DNA of 64,000 nt from Solenopsis invicta (Eukaryota; Arthropoda; Insecta; Hymenoptera; Formicidae), in NCBI RefSeq assembly GCF_016802725.1, contig NC_052671.1, positions 21,123,728 to 21,187,727 of the forward strand. The letters are read 5' to 3'. The notes beneath the pieces are model-generated. The model ran no database searches, had not been told where the DNA came from, and saw nothing but the letters and a program-made list of their open reading frames with translations. Below are positions 19,931 to 30,780 of this stretch, in pieces. A program made the translations under genes and the position numbers. How positions within the stretch are numbered: position 1 is the first letter of the stretch; the number at the start of each line of letters is the position of its first letter.

Positions 19931-21274
19931 CTACGTTGCGAAATGAACTTTCTTCTTAGCCGGGTAAGTTCTTAAAGGTCTTGAAACAGGAACAGAAATA
20001 GAAGCGGGAACATCCAAACTGGTTACAGGTTCCGTAGAAGAAGAGCAAGGTAAGGAAGTAGCATAACTTGCACCTGATGCTAATGCACCAATCTTTGATT
20101 TTTGATTAATATAGTCAATTAATCTAGCTTGGAAAGCTTTAACACCCTCAGAGAATGGAGCATTGATATTCAACATGCTGGTCTTGGTTATAGATGCTAT
20201 GGCATGTGCAGCAGCGGTGAAATAAGTAAAGTTCCCACTATGAAGTGGTTTGAGTTCATTATGGTCCAATAAGAACTTTAGGAAAGCTCTATCTTCTTTA
20301 GGGAACCCCTTAAGGAAGGAGATGGCAACACTCGTTGCAGCCATCTCTGGACCATTCAGTTCAGGGAACATCAAGACTTCTGGGTTATTTTCATATATAT
20401 GTTCAATGATCATAGGAATGTGACTCATTTCTGCCCATTGGAGTAAATTAATTAACCTATCAAAGATGATGTGATTTTGATCATCAGGAATGCTTGCAAG
20501 AGTCCTTAGTATTCTGAAAATAGTTGCCCTGACTGGTTGGTTGGATGAAGCCGATGTATACAAGGCTTGACAGGGTCTCAGTAAGGGAGGATCAACCTGA
20601 TCCACATTCATGGTTACACCTGAAATTTTGGCTAATCCCCTCCATCTGTTGCGAAACCATGCAGTTCTGTTTGCTTCAATCACATTCTTTCCTATTAACA
20701 ACAATACTGAAAGGGCAACTATAGTAAAGTCTTGCGGGGTTTCATCACCATTTATCTTCATTGCTTCAGCAACATATGATACAGCATCTTTTGTTTCATC
20801 CATAACTTTTTCTTTTGTATCCCATATCATTTTTTCTACTCTGAGATGACACTGTGCTAAGCTTGTTTCAAGTCCTGATTCAACCATAGCACGATATGGT
20901 GTATATGTCGCCAAAATTGTCAGTAATACACCTAGTGTTTGTGCAAAGTCTGGATTAGTTTCACTATTCCAATCTGCATCATACAGATTGGTCAAGGCAT
21001 AAGCATGAATTCTGGACCTAGTAGTCCTGTCTATAGGACTATCACCTTCATAGAATGCAACATGGATAGGTCTTGTTTCTTCTTTAATAAACTCTATTTT
21101 TTCCATATCTCTAATTCTTTTCGATGTTATTAGACTAGTATTTTGGATTAGATACCTGTCAATGTTACCAAAGAATTGCTGGTGTTCTGCTGGTAGAGTT
21201 CTGATGAATCTACCTCTTTTTTGGTTAATGCTAGGTGGTTTATACACCTCAGACATATCTCTTGAGGTAGCCAT
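19931..21274 (-). CDS. Nucleoprotein-like protein, copy 12
   Basis: Same protein as copy 1. Its upstream block is 21329-21459. Confidence 0.75.
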   Translation of the reverse strand: MATSRDMSEVYKPPSINQKRGRFIRTLPAEHQQFFGNIDRYLIQNTSLITSKRIRDMEKIEFIKEETRPIHVAFYEGDSPIDRTTRSRIHAYALTNLYDADWNSETNPDFAQTLGVLLTILATYTPYRAMVESGLETSLAQCHLRVEKMIWDTKEKVMDETKDAVSYVAEAMKINGDETPQDFTIVALSVLLLIGKNVIEANRTAWFRNRWRGLAKISGVTMNVDQVDPPLLRPCQALYTSASSNQPVRATIFRILRTLASIPDDQNHIIFDRLINLLQWAEMSHIPMIIEHIYENNPEVLMFPELNGPEMAATSVAISFLKGFPKEDRAFLKFLLDHNELKPLHSGNFTYFTAAAHAIASITKTSMLNINAPFSEGVKAFQARLIDYINQKSKIGALASGASYATSLPCSSSTEPVTSLDVPASISVPVSRPLRTYPAKKKVHFAT

Positions 21275-21480
21275 GTTGAAAGTTTGACTGTAACAGATAA
21301 ATCAATAAATAATTCAGTGTTACTTCCTTGACAGACAATATATTAATAAAGAAGTAAATGTTTTTTAACAAAAGATGTTTAGTGTGTTGCTAAGTAACAA
21401 GTGTAGAAAGTGTAAGTGTAAGAATAAAAGTGTAAGTGAAAGAGTGTAAGAACGCCACAGTACTCCCCCCTAAGCGACGA

Positions 21481-22824
21481 CTACGTTGCGAAATGAACTT
21501 TCTTCTTAGCCGGGTAAGTTCTTAAAGGTCTTGAAACAGGAACAGAAATAGAAGCGGGAACATCCAAACTGGTTACAGGTTCCGTAGAAGAAGAGCAAGG
21601 TAAGGAAGTAGCATAACTTGCACCTGATGCTAATGCACCAATCTTTGATTTTTGATTAATATAGTCAATTAATCTAGCTTGGAAAGCTTTAACACCCTCA
21701 GAGAATGGAGCATTGATATTCAACATGCTGGTCTTGGTTATAGATGCTATGGCATGTGCAGCAGCGGTGAAATAAGTAAAGTTCCCACTATGAAGTGGTT
21801 TGAGTTCATTATGGTCCAATAAGAACTTTAGGAAAGCTCTATCTTCTTTAGGGAACCCCTTAAGGAAGGAGATGGCAACACTCGTTGCAGCCATCTCTGG
21901 ACCATTCAGTTCAGGGAACATCAAGACTTCTGGGTTATTTTCATATATATGTTCAATGATCATAGGAATGTGACTCATTTCTGCCCATTGGAGTAAATTA
22001 ATTAACCTATCAAAGATGATGTGATTTTGATCATCAGGAATGCTTGCAAGAGTCCTTAGTATTCTGAAAATAGTTGCCCTGACTGGTTGGTTGGATGAAG
22101 CCGATGTATACAAGGCTTGACAGGGTCTCAGTAAGGGAGGATCAACCTGATCCACATTCATGGTTACACCTGAAATTTTGGCTAATCCCCTCCATCTGTT
22201 GCGAAACCATGCAGTTCTGTTTGCTTCAATCACATTCTTTCCTATTAACAACAATACTGAAAGGGCAACTATAGTAAAGTCTTGCGGGGTTTCATCACCA
22301 TTTATCTTCATTGCTTCAGCAACATATGATACAGCATCTTTTGTTTCATCCATAACTTTTTCTTTTGTATCCCATATCATTTTTTCTACTCTGAGATGAC
22401 ACTGTGCTAAGCTTGTTTCAAGTCCTGATTCAACCATAGCACGATATGGTGTATATGTCGCCAAAATTGTCAGTAATACACCTAGTGTTTGTGCAAAGTC
22501 TGGATTAGTTTCACTATTCCAATCTGCATCATACAGATTGGTCAAGGCATAAGCATGAATTCTGGACCTAGTAGTCCTGTCTATAGGACTATCACCTTCA
22601 TAGAATGCAACATGGATAGGTCTTGTTTCTTCTTTAATAAACTCTATTTTTTCCATATCTCTAATTCTTTTCGATGTTATTAGACTAGTATTTTGGATTA
22701 GATACCTGTCAATGTTACCAAAGAATTGCTGGTGTTCTGCTGGTAGAGTTCTGATGAATCTACCTCTTTTTTGGTTAATGCTAGGTGGTTTATACACCTC
22801 AGACATATCTCTTGAGGTAGCCAT
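21481..22824 (-). CDS. Nucleoprotein-like protein, copy 13
   Basis: Same protein as copy 1. Its upstream block is 22879-23009. Confidence 0.75.
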   Translation of the reverse strand: MATSRDMSEVYKPPSINQKRGRFIRTLPAEHQQFFGNIDRYLIQNTSLITSKRIRDMEKIEFIKEETRPIHVAFYEGDSPIDRTTRSRIHAYALTNLYDADWNSETNPDFAQTLGVLLTILATYTPYRAMVESGLETSLAQCHLRVEKMIWDTKEKVMDETKDAVSYVAEAMKINGDETPQDFTIVALSVLLLIGKNVIEANRTAWFRNRWRGLAKISGVTMNVDQVDPPLLRPCQALYTSASSNQPVRATIFRILRTLASIPDDQNHIIFDRLINLLQWAEMSHIPMIIEHIYENNPEVLMFPELNGPEMAATSVAISFLKGFPKEDRAFLKFLLDHNELKPLHSGNFTYFTAAAHAIASITKTSMLNINAPFSEGVKAFQARLIDYINQKSKIGALASGASYATSLPCSSSTEPVTSLDVPASISVPVSRPLRTYPAKKKVHFAT

Positions 22825-23030
22825 GTTGAAAGTTTGACTGTAACAGATAAATCAATAAATAATTCAGTGTTACTTCCTTGACAGACAATATATTAATAAA
22901 GAAGTAAATGTTTTTTAACAAAAGATGTTTAGTGTGTTGCTAAGTAACAAGTGTAGAAAGTGTAAGTGTAAGAATAAAAGTGTAAGTGAAAGAGTGTAAG
23001 AACGCCACAGTACTCCCCCCTAAGCGACGA

Positions 23031-24374
23031 CTACGTTGCGAAATGAACTTTCTTCTTAGCCGGGTAAGTTCTTAAAGGTCTTGAAACAGGAACAGAAATA
23101 GAAGCGGGAACATCCAAACTGGTTACAGGTTCCGTAGAAGAAGAGCAAGGTAAGGAAGTAGCATAACTTGCACCTGATGCTAATGCACCAATCTTTGATT
23201 TTTGATTAATATAGTCAATTAATCTAGCTTGGAAAGCTTTAACACCCTCAGAGAATGGAGCATTGATATTCAACATGCTGGTCTTGGTTATAGATGCTAT
23301 GGCATGTGCAGCAGCGGTGAAATAAGTAAAGTTCCCACTATGAAGTGGTTTGAGTTCATTATGGTCCAATAAGAACTTTAGGAAAGCTCTATCTTCTTTA
23401 GGGAACCCCTTAAGGAAGGAGATGGCAACACTCGTTGCAGCCATCTCTGGACCATTCAGTTCAGGGAACATCAAGACTTCTGGGTTATTTTCATATATAT
23501 GTTCAATGATCATAGGAATGTGACTCATTTCTGCCCATTGGAGTAAATTAATTAACCTATCAAAGATGATGTGATTTTGATCATCAGGAATGCTTGCAAG
23601 AGTCCTTAGTATTCTGAAAATAGTTGCCCTGACTGGTTGGTTGGATGAAGCCGATGTATACAAGGCTTGACAGGGTCTCAGTAAGGGAGGATCAACCTGA
23701 TCCACATTCATGGTTACACCTGAAATTTTGGCTAATCCCCTCCATCTGTTGCGAAACCATGCAGTTCTGTTTGCTTCAATCACATTCTTTCCTATTAACA
23801 ACAATACTGAAAGGGCAACTATAGTAAAGTCTTGCGGGGTTTCATCACCATTTATCTTCATTGCTTCAGCAACATATGATACAGCATCTTTTGTTTCATC
23901 CATAACTTTTTCTTTTGTATCCCATATCATTTTTTCTACTCTGAGATGACACTGTGCTAAGCTTGTTTCAAGTCCTGATTCAACCATAGCACGATATGGT
24001 GTATATGTCGCCAAAATTGTCAGTAATACACCTAGTGTTTGTGCAAAGTCTGGATTAGTTTCACTATTCCAATCTGCATCATACAGATTGGTCAAGGCAT
24101 AAGCATGAATTCTGGACCTAGTAGTCCTGTCTATAGGACTATCACCTTCATAGAATGCAACATGGATAGGTCTTGTTTCTTCTTTAATAAACTCTATTTT
24201 TTCCATATCTCTAATTCTTTTCGATGTTATTAGACTAGTATTTTGGATTAGATACCTGTCAATGTTACCAAAGAATTGCTGGTGTTCTGCTGGTAGAGTT
24301 CTGATGAATCTACCTCTTTTTTGGTTAATGCTAGGTGGTTTATACACCTCAGACATATCTCTTGAGGTAGCCAT
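23031..24374 (-). CDS. Nucleoprotein-like protein, copy 14
   Basis: Same protein as copy 1. Its upstream block is 24429-24559. Confidence 0.75.
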   Translation of the reverse strand: MATSRDMSEVYKPPSINQKRGRFIRTLPAEHQQFFGNIDRYLIQNTSLITSKRIRDMEKIEFIKEETRPIHVAFYEGDSPIDRTTRSRIHAYALTNLYDADWNSETNPDFAQTLGVLLTILATYTPYRAMVESGLETSLAQCHLRVEKMIWDTKEKVMDETKDAVSYVAEAMKINGDETPQDFTIVALSVLLLIGKNVIEANRTAWFRNRWRGLAKISGVTMNVDQVDPPLLRPCQALYTSASSNQPVRATIFRILRTLASIPDDQNHIIFDRLINLLQWAEMSHIPMIIEHIYENNPEVLMFPELNGPEMAATSVAISFLKGFPKEDRAFLKFLLDHNELKPLHSGNFTYFTAAAHAIASITKTSMLNINAPFSEGVKAFQARLIDYINQKSKIGALASGASYATSLPCSSSTEPVTSLDVPASISVPVSRPLRTYPAKKKVHFAT

Positions 24375-24580
24375 GTTGAAAGTTTGACTGTAACAGATAA
24401 ATCAATAAATAATTCAGTGTTACTTCCTTGACAGACAATATATTAATAAAGAAGTAAATGTTTTTTAACAAAAGATGTTTAGTGTGTTGCTAAGTAACAA
24501 GTGTAGAAAGTGTAAGTGTAAGAATAAAAGTGTAAGTGAAAGAGTGTAAGAACGCCACAGTACTCCCCCCTAAGCGACGA

Positions 24581-25924
24581 CTACGTTGCGAAATGAACTT
24601 TCTTCTTAGCCGGGTAAGTTCTTAAAGGTCTTGAAACAGGAACAGAAATAGAAGCGGGAACATCCAAACTGGTTACAGGTTCCGTAGAAGAAGAGCAAGG
24701 TAAGGAAGTAGCATAACTTGCACCTGATGCTAATGCACCAATCTTTGATTTTTGATTAATATAGTCAATTAATCTAGCTTGGAAAGCTTTAACACCCTCA
24801 GAGAATGGAGCATTGATATTCAACATGCTGGTCTTGGTTATAGATGCTATGGCATGTGCAGCAGCGGTGAAATAAGTAAAGTTCCCACTATGAAGTGGTT
24901 TGAGTTCATTATGGTCCAATAAGAACTTTAGGAAAGCTCTATCTTCTTTAGGGAACCCCTTAAGGAAGGAGATGGCAACACTCGTTGCAGCCATCTCTGG
25001 ACCATTCAGTTCAGGGAACATCAAGACTTCTGGGTTATTTTCATATATATGTTCAATGATCATAGGAATGTGACTCATTTCTGCCCATTGGAGTAAATTA
25101 ATTAACCTATCAAAGATGATGTGATTTTGATCATCAGGAATGCTTGCAAGAGTCCTTAGTATTCTGAAAATAGTTGCCCTGACTGGTTGGTTGGATGAAG
25201 CCGATGTATACAAGGCTTGACAGGGTCTCAGTAAGGGAGGATCAACCTGATCCACATTCATGGTTACACCTGAAATTTTGGCTAATCCCCTCCATCTGTT
25301 GCGAAACCATGCAGTTCTGTTTGCTTCAATCACATTCTTTCCTATTAACAACAATACTGAAAGGGCAACTATAGTAAAGTCTTGCGGGGTTTCATCACCA
25401 TTTATCTTCATTGCTTCAGCAACATATGATACAGCATCTTTTGTTTCATCCATAACTTTTTCTTTTGTATCCCATATCATTTTTTCTACTCTGAGATGAC
25501 ACTGTGCTAAGCTTGTTTCAAGTCCTGATTCAACCATAGCACGATATGGTGTATATGTCGCCAAAATTGTCAGTAATACACCTAGTGTTTGTGCAAAGTC
25601 TGGATTAGTTTCACTATTCCAATCTGCATCATACAGATTGGTCAAGGCATAAGCATGAATTCTGGACCTAGTAGTCCTGTCTATAGGACTATCACCTTCA
25701 TAGAATGCAACATGGATAGGTCTTGTTTCTTCTTTAATAAACTCTATTTTTTCCATATCTCTAATTCTTTTCGATGTTATTAGACTAGTATTTTGGATTA
25801 GATACCTGTCAATGTTACCAAAGAATTGCTGGTGTTCTGCTGGTAGAGTTCTGATGAATCTACCTCTTTTTTGGTTAATGCTAGGTGGTTTATACACCTC
25901 AGACATATCTCTTGAGGTAGCCAT
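24581..25924 (-). CDS. Nucleoprotein-like protein, copy 15
   Basis: Same protein as copy 1. Its upstream block is 25979-26109. Confidence 0.75.
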   Translation of the reverse strand: MATSRDMSEVYKPPSINQKRGRFIRTLPAEHQQFFGNIDRYLIQNTSLITSKRIRDMEKIEFIKEETRPIHVAFYEGDSPIDRTTRSRIHAYALTNLYDADWNSETNPDFAQTLGVLLTILATYTPYRAMVESGLETSLAQCHLRVEKMIWDTKEKVMDETKDAVSYVAEAMKINGDETPQDFTIVALSVLLLIGKNVIEANRTAWFRNRWRGLAKISGVTMNVDQVDPPLLRPCQALYTSASSNQPVRATIFRILRTLASIPDDQNHIIFDRLINLLQWAEMSHIPMIIEHIYENNPEVLMFPELNGPEMAATSVAISFLKGFPKEDRAFLKFLLDHNELKPLHSGNFTYFTAAAHAIASITKTSMLNINAPFSEGVKAFQARLIDYINQKSKIGALASGASYATSLPCSSSTEPVTSLDVPASISVPVSRPLRTYPAKKKVHFAT

Positions 25925-26130
25925 GTTGAAAGTTTGACTGTAACAGATAAATCAATAAATAATTCAGTGTTACTTCCTTGACAGACAATATATTAATAAA
26001 GAAGTAAATGTTTTTTAACAAAAGATGTTTAGTGTGTTGCTAAGTAACAAGTGTAGAAAGTGTAAGTGTAAGAATAAAAGTGTAAGTGAAAGAGTGTAAG
26101 AACGCCACAGTACTCCCCCCTAAGCGACGA

Positions 26131-27474
26131 CTACGTTGCGAAATGAACTTTCTTCTTAGCCGGGTAAGTTCTTAAAGGTCTTGAAACAGGAACAGAAATA
26201 GAAGCGGGAACATCCAAACTGGTTACAGGTTCCGTAGAAGAAGAGCAAGGTAAGGAAGTAGCATAACTTGCACCTGATGCTAATGCACCAATCTTTGATT
26301 TTTGATTAATATAGTCAATTAATCTAGCTTGGAAAGCTTTAACACCCTCAGAGAATGGAGCATTGATATTCAACATGCTGGTCTTGGTTATAGATGCTAT
26401 GGCATGTGCAGCAGCGGTGAAATAAGTAAAGTTCCCACTATGAAGTGGTTTGAGTTCATTATGGTCCAATAAGAACTTTAGGAAAGCTCTATCTTCTTTA
26501 GGGAACCCCTTAAGGAAGGAGATGGCAACACTCGTTGCAGCCATCTCTGGACCATTCAGTTCAGGGAACATCAAGACTTCTGGGTTATTTTCATATATAT
26601 GTTCAATGATCATAGGAATGTGACTCATTTCTGCCCATTGGAGTAAATTAATTAACCTATCAAAGATGATGTGATTTTGATCATCAGGAATGCTTGCAAG
26701 AGTCCTTAGTATTCTGAAAATAGTTGCCCTGACTGGTTGGTTGGATGAAGCCGATGTATACAAGGCTTGACAGGGTCTCAGTAAGGGAGGATCAACCTGA
26801 TCCACATTCATGGTTACACCTGAAATTTTGGCTAATCCCCTCCATCTGTTGCGAAACCATGCAGTTCTGTTTGCTTCAATCACATTCTTTCCTATTAACA
26901 ACAATACTGAAAGGGCAACTATAGTAAAGTCTTGCGGGGTTTCATCACCATTTATCTTCATTGCTTCAGCAACATATGATACAGCATCTTTTGTTTCATC
27001 CATAACTTTTTCTTTTGTATCCCATATCATTTTTTCTACTCTGAGATGACACTGTGCTAAGCTTGTTTCAAGTCCTGATTCAACCATAGCACGATATGGT
27101 GTATATGTCGCCAAAATTGTCAGTAATACACCTAGTGTTTGTGCAAAGTCTGGATTAGTTTCACTATTCCAATCTGCATCATACAGATTGGTCAAGGCAT
27201 AAGCATGAATTCTGGACCTAGTAGTCCTGTCTATAGGACTATCACCTTCATAGAATGCAACATGGATAGGTCTTGTTTCTTCTTTAATAAACTCTATTTT
27301 TTCCATATCTCTAATTCTTTTCGATGTTATTAGACTAGTATTTTGGATTAGATACCTGTCAATGTTACCAAAGAATTGCTGGTGTTCTGCTGGTAGAGTT
27401 CTGATGAATCTACCTCTTTTTTGGTTAATGCTAGGTGGTTTATACACCTCAGACATATCTCTTGAGGTAGCCAT
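26131..27474 (-). CDS. Nucleoprotein-like protein, copy 16
   Basis: Same protein as copy 1. Its upstream block is 27529-27659. Confidence 0.75.
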   Translation of the reverse strand: MATSRDMSEVYKPPSINQKRGRFIRTLPAEHQQFFGNIDRYLIQNTSLITSKRIRDMEKIEFIKEETRPIHVAFYEGDSPIDRTTRSRIHAYALTNLYDADWNSETNPDFAQTLGVLLTILATYTPYRAMVESGLETSLAQCHLRVEKMIWDTKEKVMDETKDAVSYVAEAMKINGDETPQDFTIVALSVLLLIGKNVIEANRTAWFRNRWRGLAKISGVTMNVDQVDPPLLRPCQALYTSASSNQPVRATIFRILRTLASIPDDQNHIIFDRLINLLQWAEMSHIPMIIEHIYENNPEVLMFPELNGPEMAATSVAISFLKGFPKEDRAFLKFLLDHNELKPLHSGNFTYFTAAAHAIASITKTSMLNINAPFSEGVKAFQARLIDYINQKSKIGALASGASYATSLPCSSSTEPVTSLDVPASISVPVSRPLRTYPAKKKVHFAT

Positions 27475-27680
27475 GTTGAAAGTTTGACTGTAACAGATAA
27501 ATCAATAAATAATTCAGTGTTACTTCCTTGACAGACAATATATTAATAAAGAAGTAAATGTTTTTTAACAAAAGATGTTTAGTGTGTTGCTAAGTAACAA
27601 GTGTAGAAAGTGTAAGTGTAAGAATAAAAGTGTAAGTGAAAGAGTGTAAGAACGCCACAGTACTCCCCCCTAAGCGACGA

Positions 27681-29024
27681 CTACGTTGCGAAATGAACTT
27701 TCTTCTTAGCCGGGTAAGTTCTTAAAGGTCTTGAAACAGGAACAGAAATAGAAGCGGGAACATCCAAACTGGTTACAGGTTCCGTAGAAGAAGAGCAAGG
27801 TAAGGAAGTAGCATAACTTGCACCTGATGCTAATGCACCAATCTTTGATTTTTGATTAATATAGTCAATTAATCTAGCTTGGAAAGCTTTAACACCCTCA
27901 GAGAATGGAGCATTGATATTCAACATGCTGGTCTTGGTTATAGATGCTATGGCATGTGCAGCAGCGGTGAAATAAGTAAAGTTCCCACTATGAAGTGGTT
28001 TGAGTTCATTATGGTCCAATAAGAACTTTAGGAAAGCTCTATCTTCTTTAGGGAACCCCTTAAGGAAGGAGATGGCAACACTCGTTGCAGCCATCTCTGG
28101 ACCATTCAGTTCAGGGAACATCAAGACTTCTGGGTTATTTTCATATATATGTTCAATGATCATAGGAATGTGACTCATTTCTGCCCATTGGAGTAAATTA
28201 ATTAACCTATCAAAGATGATGTGATTTTGATCATCAGGAATGCTTGCAAGAGTCCTTAGTATTCTGAAAATAGTTGCCCTGACTGGTTGGTTGGATGAAG
28301 CCGATGTATACAAGGCTTGACAGGGTCTCAGTAAGGGAGGATCAACCTGATCCACATTCATGGTTACACCTGAAATTTTGGCTAATCCCCTCCATCTGTT
28401 GCGAAACCATGCAGTTCTGTTTGCTTCAATCACATTCTTTCCTATTAACAACAATACTGAAAGGGCAACTATAGTAAAGTCTTGCGGGGTTTCATCACCA
28501 TTTATCTTCATTGCTTCAGCAACATATGATACAGCATCTTTTGTTTCATCCATAACTTTTTCTTTTGTATCCCATATCATTTTTTCTACTCTGAGATGAC
28601 ACTGTGCTAAGCTTGTTTCAAGTCCTGATTCAACCATAGCACGATATGGTGTATATGTCGCCAAAATTGTCAGTAATACACCTAGTGTTTGTGCAAAGTC
28701 TGGATTAGTTTCACTATTCCAATCTGCATCATACAGATTGGTCAAGGCATAAGCATGAATTCTGGACCTAGTAGTCCTGTCTATAGGACTATCACCTTCA
28801 TAGAATGCAACATGGATAGGTCTTGTTTCTTCTTTAATAAACTCTATTTTTTCCATATCTCTAATTCTTTTCGATGTTATTAGACTAGTATTTTGGATTA
28901 GATACCTGTCAATGTTACCAAAGAATTGCTGGTGTTCTGCTGGTAGAGTTCTGATGAATCTACCTCTTTTTTGGTTAATGCTAGGTGGTTTATACACCTC
29001 AGACATATCTCTTGAGGTAGCCAT
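27681..29024 (-). CDS. Nucleoprotein-like protein, copy 17
   Basis: Same protein as copy 1. Its upstream block is 29079-29209. Confidence 0.75.
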   Translation of the reverse strand: MATSRDMSEVYKPPSINQKRGRFIRTLPAEHQQFFGNIDRYLIQNTSLITSKRIRDMEKIEFIKEETRPIHVAFYEGDSPIDRTTRSRIHAYALTNLYDADWNSETNPDFAQTLGVLLTILATYTPYRAMVESGLETSLAQCHLRVEKMIWDTKEKVMDETKDAVSYVAEAMKINGDETPQDFTIVALSVLLLIGKNVIEANRTAWFRNRWRGLAKISGVTMNVDQVDPPLLRPCQALYTSASSNQPVRATIFRILRTLASIPDDQNHIIFDRLINLLQWAEMSHIPMIIEHIYENNPEVLMFPELNGPEMAATSVAISFLKGFPKEDRAFLKFLLDHNELKPLHSGNFTYFTAAAHAIASITKTSMLNINAPFSEGVKAFQARLIDYINQKSKIGALASGASYATSLPCSSSTEPVTSLDVPASISVPVSRPLRTYPAKKKVHFAT

Positions 29025-29230
29025 GTTGAAAGTTTGACTGTAACAGATAAATCAATAAATAATTCAGTGTTACTTCCTTGACAGACAATATATTAATAAA
29101 GAAGTAAATGTTTTTTAACAAAAGATGTTTAGTGTGTTGCTAAGTAACAAGTGTAGAAAGTGTAAGTGTAAGAATAAAAGTGTAAGTGAAAGAGTGTAAG
29201 AACGCCACAGTACTCCCCCCTAAGCGACGA

Positions 29231-30574
29231 CTACGTTGCGAAATGAACTTTCTTCTTAGCCGGGTAAGTTCTTAAAGGTCTTGAAACAGGAACAGAAATA
29301 GAAGCGGGAACATCCAAACTGGTTACAGGTTCCGTAGAAGAAGAGCAAGGTAAGGAAGTAGCATAACTTGCACCTGATGCTAATGCACCAATCTTTGATT
29401 TTTGATTAATATAGTCAATTAATCTAGCTTGGAAAGCTTTAACACCCTCAGAGAATGGAGCATTGATATTCAACATGCTGGTCTTGGTTATAGATGCTAT
29501 GGCATGTGCAGCAGCGGTGAAATAAGTAAAGTTCCCACTATGAAGTGGTTTGAGTTCATTATGGTCCAATAAGAACTTTAGGAAAGCTCTATCTTCTTTA
29601 GGGAACCCCTTAAGGAAGGAGATGGCAACACTCGTTGCAGCCATCTCTGGACCATTCAGTTCAGGGAACATCAAGACTTCTGGGTTATTTTCATATATAT
29701 GTTCAATGATCATAGGAATGTGACTCATTTCTGCCCATTGGAGTAAATTAATTAACCTATCAAAGATGATGTGATTTTGATCATCAGGAATGCTTGCAAG
29801 AGTCCTTAGTATTCTGAAAATAGTTGCCCTGACTGGTTGGTTGGATGAAGCCGATGTATACAAGGCTTGACAGGGTCTCAGTAAGGGAGGATCAACCTGA
29901 TCCACATTCATGGTTACACCTGAAATTTTGGCTAATCCCCTCCATCTGTTGCGAAACCATGCAGTTCTGTTTGCTTCAATCACATTCTTTCCTATTAACA
30001 ACAATACTGAAAGGGCAACTATAGTAAAGTCTTGCGGGGTTTCATCACCATTTATCTTCATTGCTTCAGCAACATATGATACAGCATCTTTTGTTTCATC
30101 CATAACTTTTTCTTTTGTATCCCATATCATTTTTTCTACTCTGAGATGACACTGTGCTAAGCTTGTTTCAAGTCCTGATTCAACCATAGCACGATATGGT
30201 GTATATGTCGCCAAAATTGTCAGTAATACACCTAGTGTTTGTGCAAAGTCTGGATTAGTTTCACTATTCCAATCTGCATCATACAGATTGGTCAAGGCAT
30301 AAGCATGAATTCTGGACCTAGTAGTCCTGTCTATAGGACTATCACCTTCATAGAATGCAACATGGATAGGTCTTGTTTCTTCTTTAATAAACTCTATTTT
30401 TTCCATATCTCTAATTCTTTTCGATGTTATTAGACTAGTATTTTGGATTAGATACCTGTCAATGTTACCAAAGAATTGCTGGTGTTCTGCTGGTAGAGTT
30501 CTGATGAATCTACCTCTTTTTTGGTTAATGCTAGGTGGTTTATACACCTCAGACATATCTCTTGAGGTAGCCAT
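29231..30574 (-). CDS. Nucleoprotein-like protein, copy 18
   Basis: Same protein as copy 1. Its upstream block is 30629-30759. Confidence 0.75.
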   Translation of the reverse strand: MATSRDMSEVYKPPSINQKRGRFIRTLPAEHQQFFGNIDRYLIQNTSLITSKRIRDMEKIEFIKEETRPIHVAFYEGDSPIDRTTRSRIHAYALTNLYDADWNSETNPDFAQTLGVLLTILATYTPYRAMVESGLETSLAQCHLRVEKMIWDTKEKVMDETKDAVSYVAEAMKINGDETPQDFTIVALSVLLLIGKNVIEANRTAWFRNRWRGLAKISGVTMNVDQVDPPLLRPCQALYTSASSNQPVRATIFRILRTLASIPDDQNHIIFDRLINLLQWAEMSHIPMIIEHIYENNPEVLMFPELNGPEMAATSVAISFLKGFPKEDRAFLKFLLDHNELKPLHSGNFTYFTAAAHAIASITKTSMLNINAPFSEGVKAFQARLIDYINQKSKIGALASGASYATSLPCSSSTEPVTSLDVPASISVPVSRPLRTYPAKKKVHFAT

Positions 30575-30780
30575 GTTGAAAGTTTGACTGTAACAGATAA
30601 ATCAATAAATAATTCAGTGTTACTTCCTTGACAGACAATATATTAATAAAGAAGTAAATGTTTTTTAACAAAAGATGTTTAGTGTGTTGCTAAGTAACAA
30701 GTGTAGAAAGTGTAAGTGTAAGAATAAAAGTGTAAGTGAAAGAGTGTAAGAACGCCACAGTACTCCCCCCTAAGCGACGA